Shown here piece by piece: positions 18,708-28,379 of a DNA stretch of 49,059 nt. The DNA lies in NCBI RefSeq assembly GCF_000521215.1, contig NZ_KI928919.1, positions 270,439-319,497 of the forward strand, written 5' to 3'. Position 1 is the stretch's first letter, and the number at the start of each line of letters is the position of its first letter. This stretch comes from Labrenzia sp. DG1229. Its GTDB lineage: Bacteria; Pseudomonadota; Alphaproteobacteria; Rhizobiales; Stappiaceae. A model generated the notes under the pieces. The model was given only the letters and a program-made list of their open reading frames with translations. It had not been told where the DNA came from and made no database searches. The translations under genes were made by a program, and so were the position numbers.

Positions 18708-19076
18708 GTGGCACGTATTGCTGGCGTTAACATTCCGACAAACAAGCGCGTTGTCATTGCGCTTCAATATATTCACGGCATCGGCGCAAAGTTCGCCCAG
18801 GAAATCGTCGAAAAGAACAGTATCGATGCATCCCGCCGTGTGAATGAACTTTCCGATGCTGAAGTTCTGTCCATCCGTGAAACCATCGACCGCGACTATA
18901 TGGTGGAAGGTGATCTTCGCCGTGACACGGCAATGAACATCAAGCGTCTTATGGACCTTGGCTGCTACCGCGGCCTGCGTCATCGCCGCGGACTTCCGGT
19001 TCGTGGTCAGCGGACGCATACGAACGCACGTACCCGCAAGGGTCCGGCGAAACCGATTGCTGGCAAGAAGAAATAA
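18708..19076 (+). CDS. rpsM: 30S ribosomal protein S13
   Basis: 122 residues from a GTG ([15 protein letters not shown]) preceded by GGAGA. The longer frame to 18678 adds ten residues not seen in the family. The C-terminal [15 protein letters not shown] tail contacts P-site tRNA. First gene of the alpha block; rpsD, present here in enterics, is absent, as in other alphaproteobacteria. Confidence 0.97.
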   Translation: MARIAGVNIPTNKRVVIALQYIHGIGAKFAQEIVEKNSIDASRRVNELSDAEVLSIRETIDRDYMVEGDLRRDTAMNIKRLMDLGCYRGLRHRRGLPVRGQRTHTNARTRKGPAKPIAGKKK

Positions 19077-19148
19077 TCATCAGCGCCGCGATTGGTGGTG
19101 GAGCTGCCGGAACTACGGCAGTGAAGAGATCAATACAAGGATACAAGA

Positions 19149-19538
19149 ATGGCTAAAGACACGACGCGTGTGCGTCGCCGCGAACGCAAGAACATCTCTT
19201 CCGGCGTTGCGCATGTGAATTCCACGTTCAACAACACCATGATTACGATTACCGATGCACAAGGCAACACGATATCCTGGTCGTCTGCTGGTGCACTCGG
19301 CTTCAAAGGCTCTCGTAAGTCGACGCCGTATGCTGCCCAGGTTGCTGCTGAAGATGCCGCAAAGAAAGCTGCTGAGCACGGCATGCGCACCCTGGAAGTC
19401 GAAGTCCGTGGTCCGGGTTCAGGTCGTGAATCTGCTCTGCGCGCGTTGCAGGCTGCCGGTTTCCTGATCACGTCCATTCGTGACGTGACGCCGATTCCGC
19501 ATAATGGCTGCCGTCCGCGTAAGCGCCGCCGCGTCTAA
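19149..19538 (+). CDS. rpsK: 30S ribosomal protein S11
   Basis: 129 residues, with [19 protein letters not shown] and the C-terminal [16 protein letters not shown], the site of isoaspartate formation in other S11 proteins. It lies at the platform of the 30S subunit. rpoA follows after 90 bp. Confidence 0.97.
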   Translation: MAKDTTRVRRRERKNISSGVAHVNSTFNNTMITITDAQGNTISWSSAGALGFKGSRKSTPYAAQVAAEDAAKKAAEHGMRTLEVEVRGPGSGRESALRALQAAGFLITSIRDVTPIPHNGCRPRKRRRV

Positions 19539-19628
19539 GGCTTTCCGGCTTTAGGTACCTGTTTCTCCAAATGGCAAAGTATGGCCCGGCCTCGAAGAGC
19601 CGGGCGGGATAGCCGAAGGGACGAAAAC

Positions 19629-20651
19629 GTGACCATTCAGAAAAACTGGCAAGAATTGATCAAGCCTACCAAACTCGAGATCAAGCCGGGTCATGATCCG
19701 CGCTTTCTGGCAACCGTCGTTGCCGAGCCTCTTGAGCGCGGTTACGGCCTGACCCTGGGCAATGCGTTGCGCCGCATCCTGCTGTCTTCCCTGCAAGGGG
19801 CGGCTGTGACCGCGGTTCAGATCGATGGTGTTCTGCACGAGTTCTCGTCGATCCCCGGTGTGCGCGAGGACGTCACTGATATCGTGCTCAACATCAAGGA
19901 AATCGCCATCCGCATGGAAGGCGAGGGTCCCAAGCGCATGGTTGTGCGCAAACAGGGTCCAGGTGTTGTGACCGCCGGTGACATTCAGACCGTTGGTGAT
20001 GTGGAAGTGCTCAATCCGGATCTGGTGCTTTGCACCCTGGATGAGGGTGCAGAAATTCGCATGGAATTCACCGTCAATACCGGTAAAGGCTATCATTCTT
20101 CCGACCGCAATCGCCCGGAAGATGCTCCGATTGGACTTATTCCTGTCGACAGCCTCTACTCTCCTGTCAAGAAGGTCTCCTACAAGGTGGAAAACACCCG
20201 TGAAGGCCAGGTTCTTGACTATGACAAGCTGACCCTGACCATCGAATCCGATGGTTCCGTCAAGCCGGATGATGCAGTGGCGTTTGCCGCACGCATTCTG
20301 CAGGATCAGCTTTCCATCTTCGTCAACTTCGAAGAGCCGCAACGCGAAGTCGCCGAGGACACTGTCCCGGAACTTGCTTTCAACCCGGCGCTTTTGAAGA
20401 AAGTCGACGAACTGGAACTGTCTGTCCGGTCTGCAAACTGCCTGAAGAACGACAATATCGTATATATTGGCGATCTCATTCAGAAGACCGAAGCGGAAAT
20501 GCTGCGGACACCGAATTTCGGCCGCAAATCGCTCAACGAGATCAAGGAAGTTCTAGCCCAGATGGGTCTCCATCTCGGCATGGAAGTCGCCAACTGGCCG
20601 CCGGAGAACATCGACGATCTCGCCAAGCGTTACGAAGACCATCAGTATTAA
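19629..20651 (+). CDS. rpoA: RNA polymerase alpha subunit
   Basis: 340 residues from a GTG ([15 protein letters not shown]) with GAAGGG upstream; the longer frame adds 16 Arg-rich residues and is rejected. The N-terminal domain holds the dimerisation segment [18 protein letters not shown]. The C-terminal domain (about 255-325) contains [11 protein letters not shown] and [12 protein letters not shown], which bind UP elements and activators. Both domains and the linker are intact. Confidence 0.98.
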   Translation: MTIQKNWQELIKPTKLEIKPGHDPRFLATVVAEPLERGYGLTLGNALRRILLSSLQGAAVTAVQIDGVLHEFSSIPGVREDVTDIVLNIKEIAIRMEGEGPKRMVVRKQGPGVVTAGDIQTVGDVEVLNPDLVLCTLDEGAEIRMEFTVNTGKGYHSSDRNRPEDAPIGLIPVDSLYSPVKKVSYKVENTREGQVLDYDKLTLTIESDGSVKPDDAVAFAARILQDQLSIFVNFEEPQREVAEDTVPELAFNPALLKKVDELELSVRSANCLKNDNIVYIGDLIQKTEAEMLRTPNFGRKSLNEIKEVLAQMGLHLGMEVANWPPENIDDLAKRYEDHQY

Positions 20652-20734
20652 GGGGCGTACGCGTCCCTAAGGGCTCAACCGGGCAAATGCTACACGTGAA
20701 AGAGCAGATTGCCTGAAAGAAAAAGGAGAGGGCC

Positions 20735-21160
20735 ATGCGCCACGGTAAATCCGGCCGCAAGCTCAACCGGACCTCTAGCCACCGCAAGGCTATGTTCGCA
20801 AACATGGCAGCATCGCTGATCAAGCATGAACAGATCGTGACGACGCTGCCGAAGGCTAAAGAAATGAAGCCGATCATCGACAAGCTCATCACCCTGGGCA
20901 AGCGTGGTGATTTGCATGCACGCCGCCAGGCCATTTCGCAGATACGCGACACGGCCATGGTTGCCAAGCTGTTCGACATGCTCGGCGAACGCTACAAGGA
21001 CCGCAGCGGCGGCTATTCACGCGTTCTCAAAGCGGGCTTCCGCTATGGTGACAACGCACCGATGGCTGTCATCGAACTGGTCGACCGCGACCCGGATGCT
21101 CGTGGTGCTGACGATCGCGCTCGTGCCGAGGCTGAAGAAACTGCTGAAAACGCAGCGTAA
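20735..21160 (+). CDS. rplQ: 50S ribosomal protein L17
   Basis: 141 residues: [20 protein letters not shown] at the start and the [17 protein letters not shown] motif. The acidic, Ala/Glu-rich tail is usual for alphaproteobacterial L17. AAAGGAGAGGG precedes the ATG. Last gene of the ribosomal block, 24 bp before a strong terminator. Confidence 0.97.
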   Translation: MRHGKSGRKLNRTSSHRKAMFANMAASLIKHEQIVTTLPKAKEMKPIIDKLITLGKRGDLHARRQAISQIRDTAMVAKLFDMLGERYKDRSGGYSRVLKAGFRYGDNAPMAVIELVDRDPDARGADDRARAEAEETAENAA

Positions 21161-21184
21161 GAAATCAGCAATGTAACAGACTCG

Positions 21185-21212
21185 AAAGGCGGGCAGTTTG
21201 CCCGCCTTTTTT
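21185..21212 (+). terminator. Intrinsic terminator of the ribosomal protein block
   Basis: AAAGGCGGGCA-GTT-TGCCCGCCTTT, an 11-bp stem with a 3-nt loop, followed by a T-run to 21212. It ends the long transcript after rplQ. Confidence 0.93.
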
Positions 21213-21346
21213 GTTGCCGAATTGACAAGTCCGGCGCCGGTTTTACCATTGAAAAATGAAACCCCAGATTATCATTGCATTAATGAAAACTACCTAGGTT
21301 TGCCGCAACACCTCCTTGAGGTTGTGGTAGGGCTGGGAGAAATATC

Positions 21347-23518
21347 GTGTTTTCAAAATCATCCTCTTCGGGGACGAAATCATCTTTTCGTCTTTCCTTT
21401 GTCATTCCGGTATTGATGATCGTCATTACGGTTGCAGCATGTACAGCTGTCGGCGTCATCGGTTACATGACTGGCAAGGACGGTTTGCAGAAGGCAGCCG
21501 AGGCGGAACTCGGTATGGTCATTACCGCGCGGTCCGCCTTGCTTGAGAGCAAATTGAAATCCACGGAAGGTGAAGTGGTTACCCTGGCCTCAAGTGTTGC
21601 CGATGCTTTGCACACCCTCGGTCAGGCTTCGCTCAATCTTGAGAAGGAACGGGAGGAAATCCTTGGTTATTTTCAGGCTGCTGATACCGCCAGAGAACGG
21701 GCATCACTTTCAGGGAGTGAGCAAAAGACCATGTATGCATGGCGCCATTCTGAGGCGCATCCGGCAATATACAATCTCTGGAAGAACAGTGACTACGCCG
21801 ATATCTACTTGCTCGATCCCGCCGGACTTGTCCTGTATTCGGTGACCAAGGGGGATGAGTTTCTGAGGAAACTCGGCGACGGCAGCCCCGCCGAAGGCAC
21901 CGGTCTGGAACAGGTCTTCAGTTCTGCGCTGGAACTGGGTGAAGGAGAAATTGCCTCAACTTCCTTTGCGTCCTACGAACCCTCCGGCAGTGAAGGATCG
22001 CTGTTTCTGGCATCCCCCGTTTTTTTGAATACGTTCGGCACGGTAAGCCTGAGCGGTGTGGTTGTCGTCCGCCTCAACACTTCCAATTTGAATACCATTG
22101 TCGCAAGCCGGGATGATCTTGGTGAAACCGGGCAGGTCTACATTGTCGGACAGGACGGAATTGTCCTATCGGACCTGCCGCTTGCAGCAGAACCGACTGC
22201 ACTCAAGCTCACCACCGAGGCCGCCCCGATACTCGCTGCCAGTGGCGGTCTGGAATCTGCTGAAATCGTGACTGGAGCGGATGGTGTGGCCGATTTGGTG
22301 GTTGCACGCCCAGTGACTTTCCAGGGGCAGAATTGGGCAATCGTTGCAGAAAAGAGCGTCGGTGAAACACTTGCCGCGGTCACAAACATGCGGAACCAGA
22401 TGATTATCTGGTCTCTGATCACGATCGCGATTGCCGCTGTCATTGCGCTCTTCTTCTCCCGGTCGATAACCGGACCGTTGTCAACACTGGTTGGTGCCCT
22501 GAACGCCATCGCCTCGGGTAATCTTGGAGCGGAGATAAGAGCAGCGGACAGAAAGGACGAGATCGGAGATATCGGACGCGCGGTGTTGCAGATCCGCCAA
22601 AACGCGACTGAGGAAAACGAGCGAAGAGCAGCGGAAGAGTCAGATGCGGCACGCATCCAGGCGGAACAGCGGCACGACATGCTCGCCAACCTGGCCGGCG
22701 AATTCGAGGCAACGGTCGGCACGGTTGTAGACAAGGTCGCCCGCTCGGCTGCGTCTCTCAGGCAGTCCGCGGACAAGATGCGAGAGATGACCGATACGGC
22801 AGGAGAGACGTCGGCCAATGCAGCGACCATGTCCGAAGAGGCCCTTGCGGAAGTTGAGTCGATTGCTGCGGCATCGGATCAGCTGTCCGGCTCGATACAG
22901 GAAATTTCCAGCTTGATCGAGCGGTCTTCGAGTGTGGCCGCTGCCGCGACCAAGCGCGCTGAAACCACCAACGAAACCGTCAAATCGCTCGCGGAGGCTG
23001 CGAACCGGATTGGCGAGGTCGTCACGCTCATCAGCGACATTGCAGATCAAACCAATCTTCTTGCGCTCAACGCCACCATAGAGGCAGCACGTGCGGGCGA
23101 AGCCGGCAAGGGATTTGCCGTCGTAGCGTCGGAGGTCAAGGATCTTGCATCGCAGACGGGCAAGGCAACCGGCGAGATCCAGCTGCAGATTGATGCGATC
23201 CGGACGGCAACGGACGATGCCGTCGGGGCTATCGGGGATATTCAGAAAACCATCGACGAGATCACTCAATCGGTGAGTGAGGTGGCGGCCGCTGTCACGG
23301 AACAAAGTTACGCAACGCAAGGCATTGCCGAAAACACACAAAGGGCCGCAGGCGGCACGTCCAAGGTGACGGAAGACATCCGCAACGTATCCAGCCTGTC
23401 GAACGACACCAATATGGCGGCCCAGAACTTTTCTGAAGAAGCCGCGGATATGGCGACGGATGCAGAGCAACTGGACCGGGAAGTCCGGAGTTTCCTGGAT
23501 CAGGTTCGTTCGGCGTAA
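21347..23518 (+). CDS. Methyl-accepting chemotaxis protein
   Basis: 723 residues from a GTG with GGGAG upstream. Transmembrane helix 1 is at about 17-41 and helix 2 at about 350-368 (IWSLITIAIAAVIALFF). Between them lies a periplasmic sensor of about 300 residues, large enough for a double Cache fold (DIYLLDPAGLVLYSV and VYIVGQDGIVLSD look like paired Cache strands). A HAMP domain (SITGPLSTLVGALNAIASG) and a long cytoplasmic coiled coil follow. The signalling tip is at about 570-600 (EAARAGEAGKGFAVVASEVK). No C-terminal CheR-binding pentapeptide is present. The ligand is unknown. It is monocistronic, between two terminators. Confidence 0.93.
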   Translation: MFSKSSSSGTKSSFRLSFVIPVLMIVITVAACTAVGVIGYMTGKDGLQKAAEAELGMVITARSALLESKLKSTEGEVVTLASSVADALHTLGQASLNLEKEREEILGYFQAADTARERASLSGSEQKTMYAWRHSEAHPAIYNLWKNSDYADIYLLDPAGLVLYSVTKGDEFLRKLGDGSPAEGTGLEQVFSSALELGEGEIASTSFASYEPSGSEGSLFLASPVFLNTFGTVSLSGVVVVRLNTSNLNTIVASRDDLGETGQVYIVGQDGIVLSDLPLAAEPTALKLTTEAAPILAASGGLESAEIVTGADGVADLVVARPVTFQGQNWAIVAEKSVGETLAAVTNMRNQMIIWSLITIAIAAVIALFFSRSITGPLSTLVGALNAIASGNLGAEIRAADRKDEIGDIGRAVLQIRQNATEENERRAAEESDAARIQAEQRHDMLANLAGEFEATVGTVVDKVARSAASLRQSADKMREMTDTAGETSANAATMSEEALAEVESIAAASDQLSGSIQEISSLIERSSSVAAAATKRAETTNETVKSLAEAANRIGEVVTLISDIADQTNLLALNATIEAARAGEAGKGFAVVASEVKDLASQTGKATGEIQLQIDAIRTATDDAVGAIGDIQKTIDEITQSVSEVAAAVTEQSYATQGIAENTQRAAGGTSKVTEDIRNVSSLSNDTNMAAQNFSEEAADMATDAEQLDREVRSFLDQVRSA

Positions 23519-23547
23519 GCCACCTCTAGCGGACAATGCAAAACTCG

Positions 23548-23593
23548 AAAAAGCCGCAGACGGCCTGATCAGATGGGCGTGTTTGCGGCTTTT
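23548..23593 (+). terminator. Intrinsic terminator after the chemoreceptor gene
   Basis: AAAAGCCGCA (23549-23558) pairs with TGCGGCTTTT (23584-23593), a 10-bp stem with A-run and T-run flanks, so it can act in both directions. The 25-nt loop is long. Confidence 0.7.
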
Positions 23594-23682
23594 GCGTGTT
23601 TGCTGCCACGCTCCGAGTTGAGAACGAGCGGTATCTCTGTGGGCAATACGGCCAAACCTCGGCTATCGTGAAACTGCGGTTG

Positions 23683-24078
23683 TCACGTCTCCCTGGATCC
23701 CAACATGGAATTCAAGGCTATTAATGTAATTGATCGGGTGAGCAATCCGATTGGGATGTATGGAATTACCGAAACAAGTCCAATTTTCCAAGTGGCTTCC
23801 GCAAGTAATTGCGCGCCAGATAAATCTCTTCCCATTGCAAGGTCAACTAGAACTGCTGATACAAATCCAGTTAACAATAAACCTACTGGAAAAAATAGTG
23901 CAGCACTTTTCCAGCTGGTTTTATGTTGGAACAAGAACCATTCCAGAACAGCGACAATGGCCCCCGATATTAGACAGGCGATAGCAAGGTATCCGTAGCC
24001 CTGCAGTATAAATCCTGCGCTTCCTCCCACGTTGCTGTTAAGCCCCCTTACCTGATCGAAACAAATGAGCGGACACAC
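23683..24078 (-). CDS. Small multi-pass membrane protein of unknown function
   Basis: 131 residues from a GTG; a later GTG at 24030 with AGGGGG upstream is an alternative that removes 16 residues. Three hydrophobic segments are visible, at about 22-50, 58-82 and 97-122, separated by short charged loops (FQHKTSWKS, MGRDLSGAQ). I do not recognise the family. Base composition is clearly lower in GC than the ribosomal block, suggesting accessory origin. It is flanked by a terminator on one side and 700 bp of apparently non-coding DNA on the other. Confidence 0.6.
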   Translation of the reverse strand: MCPLICFDQVRGLNSNVGGSAGFILQGYGYLAIACLISGAIVAVLEWFLFQHKTSWKSAALFFPVGLLLTGFVSAVLVDLAMGRDLSGAQLLAEATWKIGLVSVIPYIPIGLLTRSITLIALNSMLGSRET

Positions 24079-24794
24079 AGCCCTTGGTTACGATAAGCCA
24101 TGTTTGATTGAATTGTAATCCAGACATGGTCTATTGCGGCTGACATACAGGACAGGCCGCGTGCCGGGTGCGTGCTTTGTCAAAAAGGAAACCATGCATG
24201 TATGGCCCTGATATCTTCCTGACGAAATGTCGCAATCGAGTTGTCTGACCACCTGACAACTGACTCAAAATTGTCCATTGAGGTAGGGATTTTGACAGCT
24301 GAAGAGGGTGCACGTCGGAGACTACTGGAAAGAACCACCCACGTTTTTTGATTGCGTGTTTCGCGTTTTATTTCCCGTCAGCCGGATATGCGTTGTGGCA
24401 ATCCTGCTGCTTCGATGCAAGGTGGAAAGGTGGCCGGATGGTTTTGGTAATCCTCAAGGTCCTGCTGATGGGACTGCGGCTTTCGGTTTTTTCGTTCATG
24501 AACATCCTTGCCGGAACTGCAATACCAGGCCCCTTGCGAAAAAAGCGGCAGCTGAGTTGCGGAGATAACGCATTACAACTGCGCCTGCTATCTGGCTCTG
24601 GACTGCAATGTTATCGCGCGCGAATGCAGTTGGCTGATTGTGCGATCAATTGATGCGACAAGCGGTTTGAGATAGGAAATTGTGAAATCTGGCCGGCATT
24701 TTGGCGGTGTGTTGCTTTTGCAATTGCCTCCATTCCACCCTATCTGCCATGTATCGCCGATACTGAAAAAGAATCGAAAGAGAGGGCTCTGGCA
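24079..24794. other. 716-bp region without a convincing gene
   Basis: Two overlapping frames (24308-24568 and 24348-24653, plus strand) lack protein-like composition, though the second contains a hydrophobic run from an ATG at 24437 with GGAAAGG upstream. A TTGACA occurs at 24292-24297 without a good -10. The last 80 bp hold a possible heat-shock-type promoter for the protease gene. Confidence 0.45.
24715..24745 (+). promoter_or_regulatory. Possible RpoH-type promoter of the HtrA protease gene
   Basis: CTTTTG, then 17 bp, then CCCTATCT at 24738-24745. This resembles the alphaproteobacterial heat-shock pattern (CTTGA with CCTATNT), 49 bp before the htrA ATG. The -35 match is weak. A heat-shock promoter would suit a periplasmic quality-control protease. 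Confidence 0.3.
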
Positions 24795-26249
24795 ATGCGC
24801 CTGGCAAATTCAAACCGATTTCGCCCTTTGTGCCGCATTCTGCTGGCGGCGCTGACCGGTCTCCTGGCAACTGCAACGTTCGCGCAAACGGTTGAGCCGA
24901 CGCCCGCGGACCTGAGACTGATCCCGCAAAACGAAGCGCAGATCAAGCTTTCGTTCGCACCTGTAGTGAAGCAGGTCGCACCAGCGGTGGTGAACGTTTA
25001 CGCCAGTCGCAAGGTCGTGCAGCGCCAGCGTGTTTCACCCTTCTTCGAAGATCCGTTTTTCCGGCGGTTTTTCGGGCAACCCGGTGGCTCTGGCCGCCCG
25101 CGTGAACGGGTGGAGTCATCGCTGGGGTCTGGCGTGATCATTTCTGCGGACGGGACGGTGATTACCAACCATCACGTCATCAAGGGCGCTGATGCCGTCA
25201 GGGTCGCGCTCAGCGACCGCAGGGAATTCGATGCGGACATCGTTCTGATGGATGAACGAACGGATCTGGCAGTGCTGAAGATCCGGGGAGAAGGACCGTA
25301 TGAACACGTGAGCTTTGCCAATTCAGACAGTCTGGAGGTAGGTGATATCGTCCTTGCGATCGGCAATCCGTTCGGTGTCGGGCAGACCGTCACCCAGGGA
25401 ATTGTCTCCGCGCTCGCGCGCACGCAGGTCGGTGTTACGGATTTCCAGTTTTTCATCCAGACCGACGCCGCTATCAACCCGGGGAATTCCGGCGGCGCAC
25501 TGGTCGACATGACCGGAAAGCTCGTCGGTATCAATACAGCGATCTTCTCACGTTCCGGCGGGTCGAACGGCATCGGCTTCGCCATTCCGGCTCACATGGC
25601 CCGTTTCGTCGCACAGGCAGCCGATGAGGGTGGCAAGGTTCGCCGACCCTGGCTGGGGGCTACTGTTCAGATGGTCAACGCTGAAATTGCCGAGGCACTG
25701 TCGCTTGAGCGGCCACGCGGTGTCCTGGTGACTGCCGTCTTTGACGATTCTCCTGCCCACGATGCAGGCCTCAAGGTCAGCGATCTGGTCATCGCCATCG
25801 AGGGCAAGGAGGTGATCGACCCCAATTCCTTCGGATACCGTTTTGCCACCAAGATGATTGGCGAGACGTCCGAATTCCTGGTCGTTCGGGGAGGGCAGGA
25901 AATCGCCATTCCGGTGTCCTTGCAACCTGCTCCGGAAACCGTTCCACGGGACGCGCGCGTGCTGCGTGAGTATTCGCCGTTTGAAGGCGCGACCGTTATG
26001 AACCTGTCTCCGGCAGTTTCGGAGGAACTGGGTCTGGAAGGCCTGTTTGAGGGTGTCGTCATCGCATCTGTCAATCGTGGCAGTGCCGCCAATCAGGTGG
26101 GCATGCGTCCCGGCGATATCATTCGTGTCGTCAACAATCAGAAAGTGGAATCGACGCGCATGCTTGAAACGATCACCAAGACACCTCCGCGTGTATGGCG
26201 TCTGGAGGTCGAGCGTGATGGCAAGATTTCGAAACTCGAACTCAGATAG
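24795..26249 (+). CDS. Periplasmic serine protease, HtrA/DegP-DegQ family
   Basis: 484 residues with a signal peptide (ILLAALTGLLATATFA, cleavage after about residue 30). The trypsin-like domain carries the triad His127 (TNHHVIKG), Asp157 (ERTDLAVLK) and Ser232 (NPGNSGGAL). An N-terminal Phe/Arg-rich loop (FFEDPFFRRFFG) corresponds to the LA loop of DegP/DegQ. Two PDZ domains follow, about 275-365 and 395-480. The family degrades or refolds misfolded envelope proteins. The stop lies 8 bp before rarA, so both are likely co-transcribed, a common order in this group. Confidence 0.93.
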   Translation: MRLANSNRFRPLCRILLAALTGLLATATFAQTVEPTPADLRLIPQNEAQIKLSFAPVVKQVAPAVVNVYASRKVVQRQRVSPFFEDPFFRRFFGQPGGSGRPRERVESSLGSGVIISADGTVITNHHVIKGADAVRVALSDRREFDADIVLMDERTDLAVLKIRGEGPYEHVSFANSDSLEVGDIVLAIGNPFGVGQTVTQGIVSALARTQVGVTDFQFFIQTDAAINPGNSGGALVDMTGKLVGINTAIFSRSGGSNGIGFAIPAHMARFVAQAADEGGKVRRPWLGATVQMVNAEIAEALSLERPRGVLVTAVFDDSPAHDAGLKVSDLVIAIEGKEVIDPNSFGYRFATKMIGETSEFLVVRGGQEIAIPVSLQPAPETVPRDARVLREYSPFEGATVMNLSPAVSEELGLEGLFEGVVIASVNRGSAANQVGMRPGDIIRVVNNQKVESTRMLETITKTPPRVWRLEVERDGKISKLELR

Positions 26250-26257
26250 AGCGTGAT

Positions 26258-27562
26258 GTGAGCGATCTGTTCGAAGCTTCCGGGCTTGCGAAAGCCGGAC
26301 CGCGTCCACTGGCTGACCGGTTGCGTCCCGCCGTGCTTGATGATGTCGTCGGTCAGGAACATCTGCTCGGGCCGGAAGGCACGCTTTCGCGCATGCTGAA
26401 AACGAGGTCGCTCGGTTCGCTGATTTTCTGGGGTCCTCCGGGAACCGGAAAGACGACGATTGCACGCCTGCTTGCGAATGAAACAGATCTTGCGTTCGAA
26501 CAGATTTCGGCGATTTTTTCCGGTGTCGCCGATCTGAAGAAAGTGTTCGAGGCCGCCAAGGCAAGACGCATGGGCGGCCGGGCCACTCTTCTGTTTGTCG
26601 ATGAGATCCATCGTTTCAATCGTGCGCAGCAGGACAGCTTTCTGCCGGTCATGGAAGACGGCACGATCACGCTTGTCGGGGCAACAACTGAGAACCCGTC
26701 TTTTGAACTCAACGCGGCGCTGCTCTCCCGCTCGCATGTGATGACTTTTCACTCGCTTTCCCTGGAGGCGATCGGGCAATTGCTCAACCGTGCGGAAGAC
26801 GCGGAGGAAAAGGAACTGCCGCTGGAGCCCGATGCGCGCCAGGTGCTGATGCGGATGGCAGATGGCGATGGCCGTTCCGCCTTGACGCTTGCCGAAGACG
26901 TCTGGCGCGCTGCGGCAGAAGACGAAATATTCGATGCCGACCGGTTGCAGGAGATCGTGCAGCGCCGTGCTCCCATCTATGACAAGAGCGCGGACGGTCA
27001 TTACAATCTGATCTCCGCGCTGCACAAATCCGTACGCGGATCCGATCCCGATGCTGCGCTCTACTGGTTCTGCCGCATGCTGGATGGCGGCGAGGACCCG
27101 ATGTATCTCGCGCGCCGGCTTATCCGAATGGCCGTAGAGGACATAGGACTTGCAGATCCAAACGCCCTGGTCCAGACCAATGCGGCAAGGGACGCCTATC
27201 AGATGCTCGGATCGCCCGAAGGTGAACTGGCACTTGCCCAGTCGGTGATCTATCTCGCGACCGCACCAAAATCGAACGGTGCTTACGTTGCCTACAAGGC
27301 TGCGATGCGGGACGCCAAATCAAGTGGTTCGCTTTTGCCGCCGAAACACATCCTGAATGCGCCCACCAAGCTGATGAAGCAGGAAGGATACGGCGAAGGA
27401 TATCAATACGATCACGACGCACCGGACGGATTTTCCGGGCAGGACTATTTTCCCGAAAAACTTGGACGGCAATCCTACTACGATCCTCCGGAGCGGGGCT
27501 TTGAAAGGGATCTTCGCAAGAGGCTGGACTACTGGAGCCGATTGCGCAAGGAACGAGGCTGA
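26258..27562 (+). CDS. rarA: Replication-associated recombination protein RarA (MgsA)
   Basis: 434 residues from a GTG. AAA+ ATPase with Walker A GPPGTGKTT (59-67), Walker B LLFVDEIHRF (Asp115, Glu116), sensor 1 GATTENPSFELN and the C-terminal tetramerisation domain typical of the RarA/WRNIP1 clade (DPDAALYWFCRMLDGGEDP). It acts at stalled forks and opens duplex DNA at single-strand junctions. It follows the HtrA protease gene by 8 bp. Confidence 0.95.
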   Translation: MSDLFEASGLAKAGPRPLADRLRPAVLDDVVGQEHLLGPEGTLSRMLKTRSLGSLIFWGPPGTGKTTIARLLANETDLAFEQISAIFSGVADLKKVFEAAKARRMGGRATLLFVDEIHRFNRAQQDSFLPVMEDGTITLVGATTENPSFELNAALLSRSHVMTFHSLSLEAIGQLLNRAEDAEEKELPLEPDARQVLMRMADGDGRSALTLAEDVWRAAAEDEIFDADRLQEIVQRRAPIYDKSADGHYNLISALHKSVRGSDPDAALYWFCRMLDGGEDPMYLARRLIRMAVEDIGLADPNALVQTNAARDAYQMLGSPEGELALAQSVIYLATAPKSNGAYVAYKAAMRDAKSSGSLLPPKHILNAPTKLMKQEGYGEGYQYDHDAPDGFSGQDYFPEKLGRQSYYDPPERGFERDLRKRLDYWSRLRKERG

Positions 27563-27607
27563 CTGGTCAATTCCTTGCACCTGCAATCTAATATGGTGAC
27601 AGGACCA

Positions 27608-27976
27608 TCAGCCTGTCCGTTCTGGTGGCGCTCCAAAAAATCCGATGATTTCACGAAGACGCCCGTCGTCTGAAAGCGTGCCGAAATCGACACCGTCGAT
27701 CGCCGTGTTTCCATCGGCTGTCACCAGACGCCACCTGAAATAAATGCGCGAGTTGTGTTGGCTTGCGCCACTGGTGAGTTCTATGCGTGCTCCTGGCATT
27801 CGCGCCTGAAACTCGCCAATATAGCTCGCCAGCTGATCTCGACCTTGCGCGGTTCCGGCAGGATCCATGTATCGGCCGCCGACGCTCCAGGAGGATTCAA
27901 GAAATTCGAGACGCTTCGAAAGATCGGTTTCGTTCCAGGCCGCACCATATGATGCGAGCACTTGTTGAAGTTCCAC
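27608..27976 (-). CDS. SnoaL/NTF2-like protein
   Basis: 122 residues with the NTF2-like cone fold pattern: an N-terminal helix ending in YGAAWNETD, the GGRYMDPAGTAQGRDQLASYI segment, then strands FRWRLVTADGNTAIDGVDFGTL and a C-terminal REIIGFFG. SnoaL-like proteins include isomerases, cyclases and many non-catalytic ligand binders; no specific activity can be assigned. The GTG at 27976 is chosen because GGAGG lies nine bases upstream; a TTG two codons earlier is too close to it. Convergent with rarA. Confidence 0.8.
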   Translation of the reverse strand: MELQQVLASYGAAWNETDLSKRLEFLESSWSVGGRYMDPAGTAQGRDQLASYIGEFQARMPGARIELTSGASQHNSRIYFRWRLVTADGNTAIDGVDFGTLSDDGRLREIIGFFGAPPERTG

Positions 27977-28379
27977 GGCCAATGCCCTCCAAATCCAGCA
28001 AACCCAATCCTGGCAACTCGTCCCTGACGGGCCAGTCGAACGACTGGTTTCTGATCCTACGCGAATGCGTCAAATATCGCTCCTGCTTTCTCCCCGACAT
28101 GATCCATGCAAGCTTGGCATCGGGCAAACAGCATCTGTTGCAAGCGTCTGTCCCGGAATGCTGCGGCAGAGCGCGAGCGAAGCTGCACATAGGATCCGAT
28201 TTTTGTTCGCCTTGCGACCTGTTTGAACAAATCCGCTACACTTTTTTCACGCGCAAGTGTGATCAGGTATGATGGCTGCATTGTCTCGTTTGTCTTTGTT
28301 CAGTTCATTTCGTCGCCACTTAAGGAATATGGCAATCCTTTTCTGGTAGATCGTTGGTAACAATCCGGTTGGCAGTTTC
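27977..28379. other. Intergenic stretch with one doubtful short ORF
   Basis: The only candidate is a minus-strand frame at 28057-28281 (74 residues from ATG, MQPSYLITLAREKSVADLFK onward, two Cys near the end). Its codon use is mixed and only GAGA precedes the ATG, so I do not call it a gene. The patatin-like gene begins directly after. Confidence 0.35.

Noticed and set aside
22640..23536. 298-residue minus-strand ORF over the chemoreceptor gene
   Set aside because: Antisense to the conserved MCP signalling domain; Arg/Gly/Leu-rich shadow of a GC-rich gene.
24308..24653. Two overlapping plus-strand short ORFs
   Set aside because: Mixed codon use, no conserved motif; the one with a hydrophobic start from 24437 is too weak to call.
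25548..26564. 338-residue minus-strand ORF over htrA/rarA
   Set aside because: Crosses the boundary of two well-supported opposite-strand genes and has no recognisable domain.
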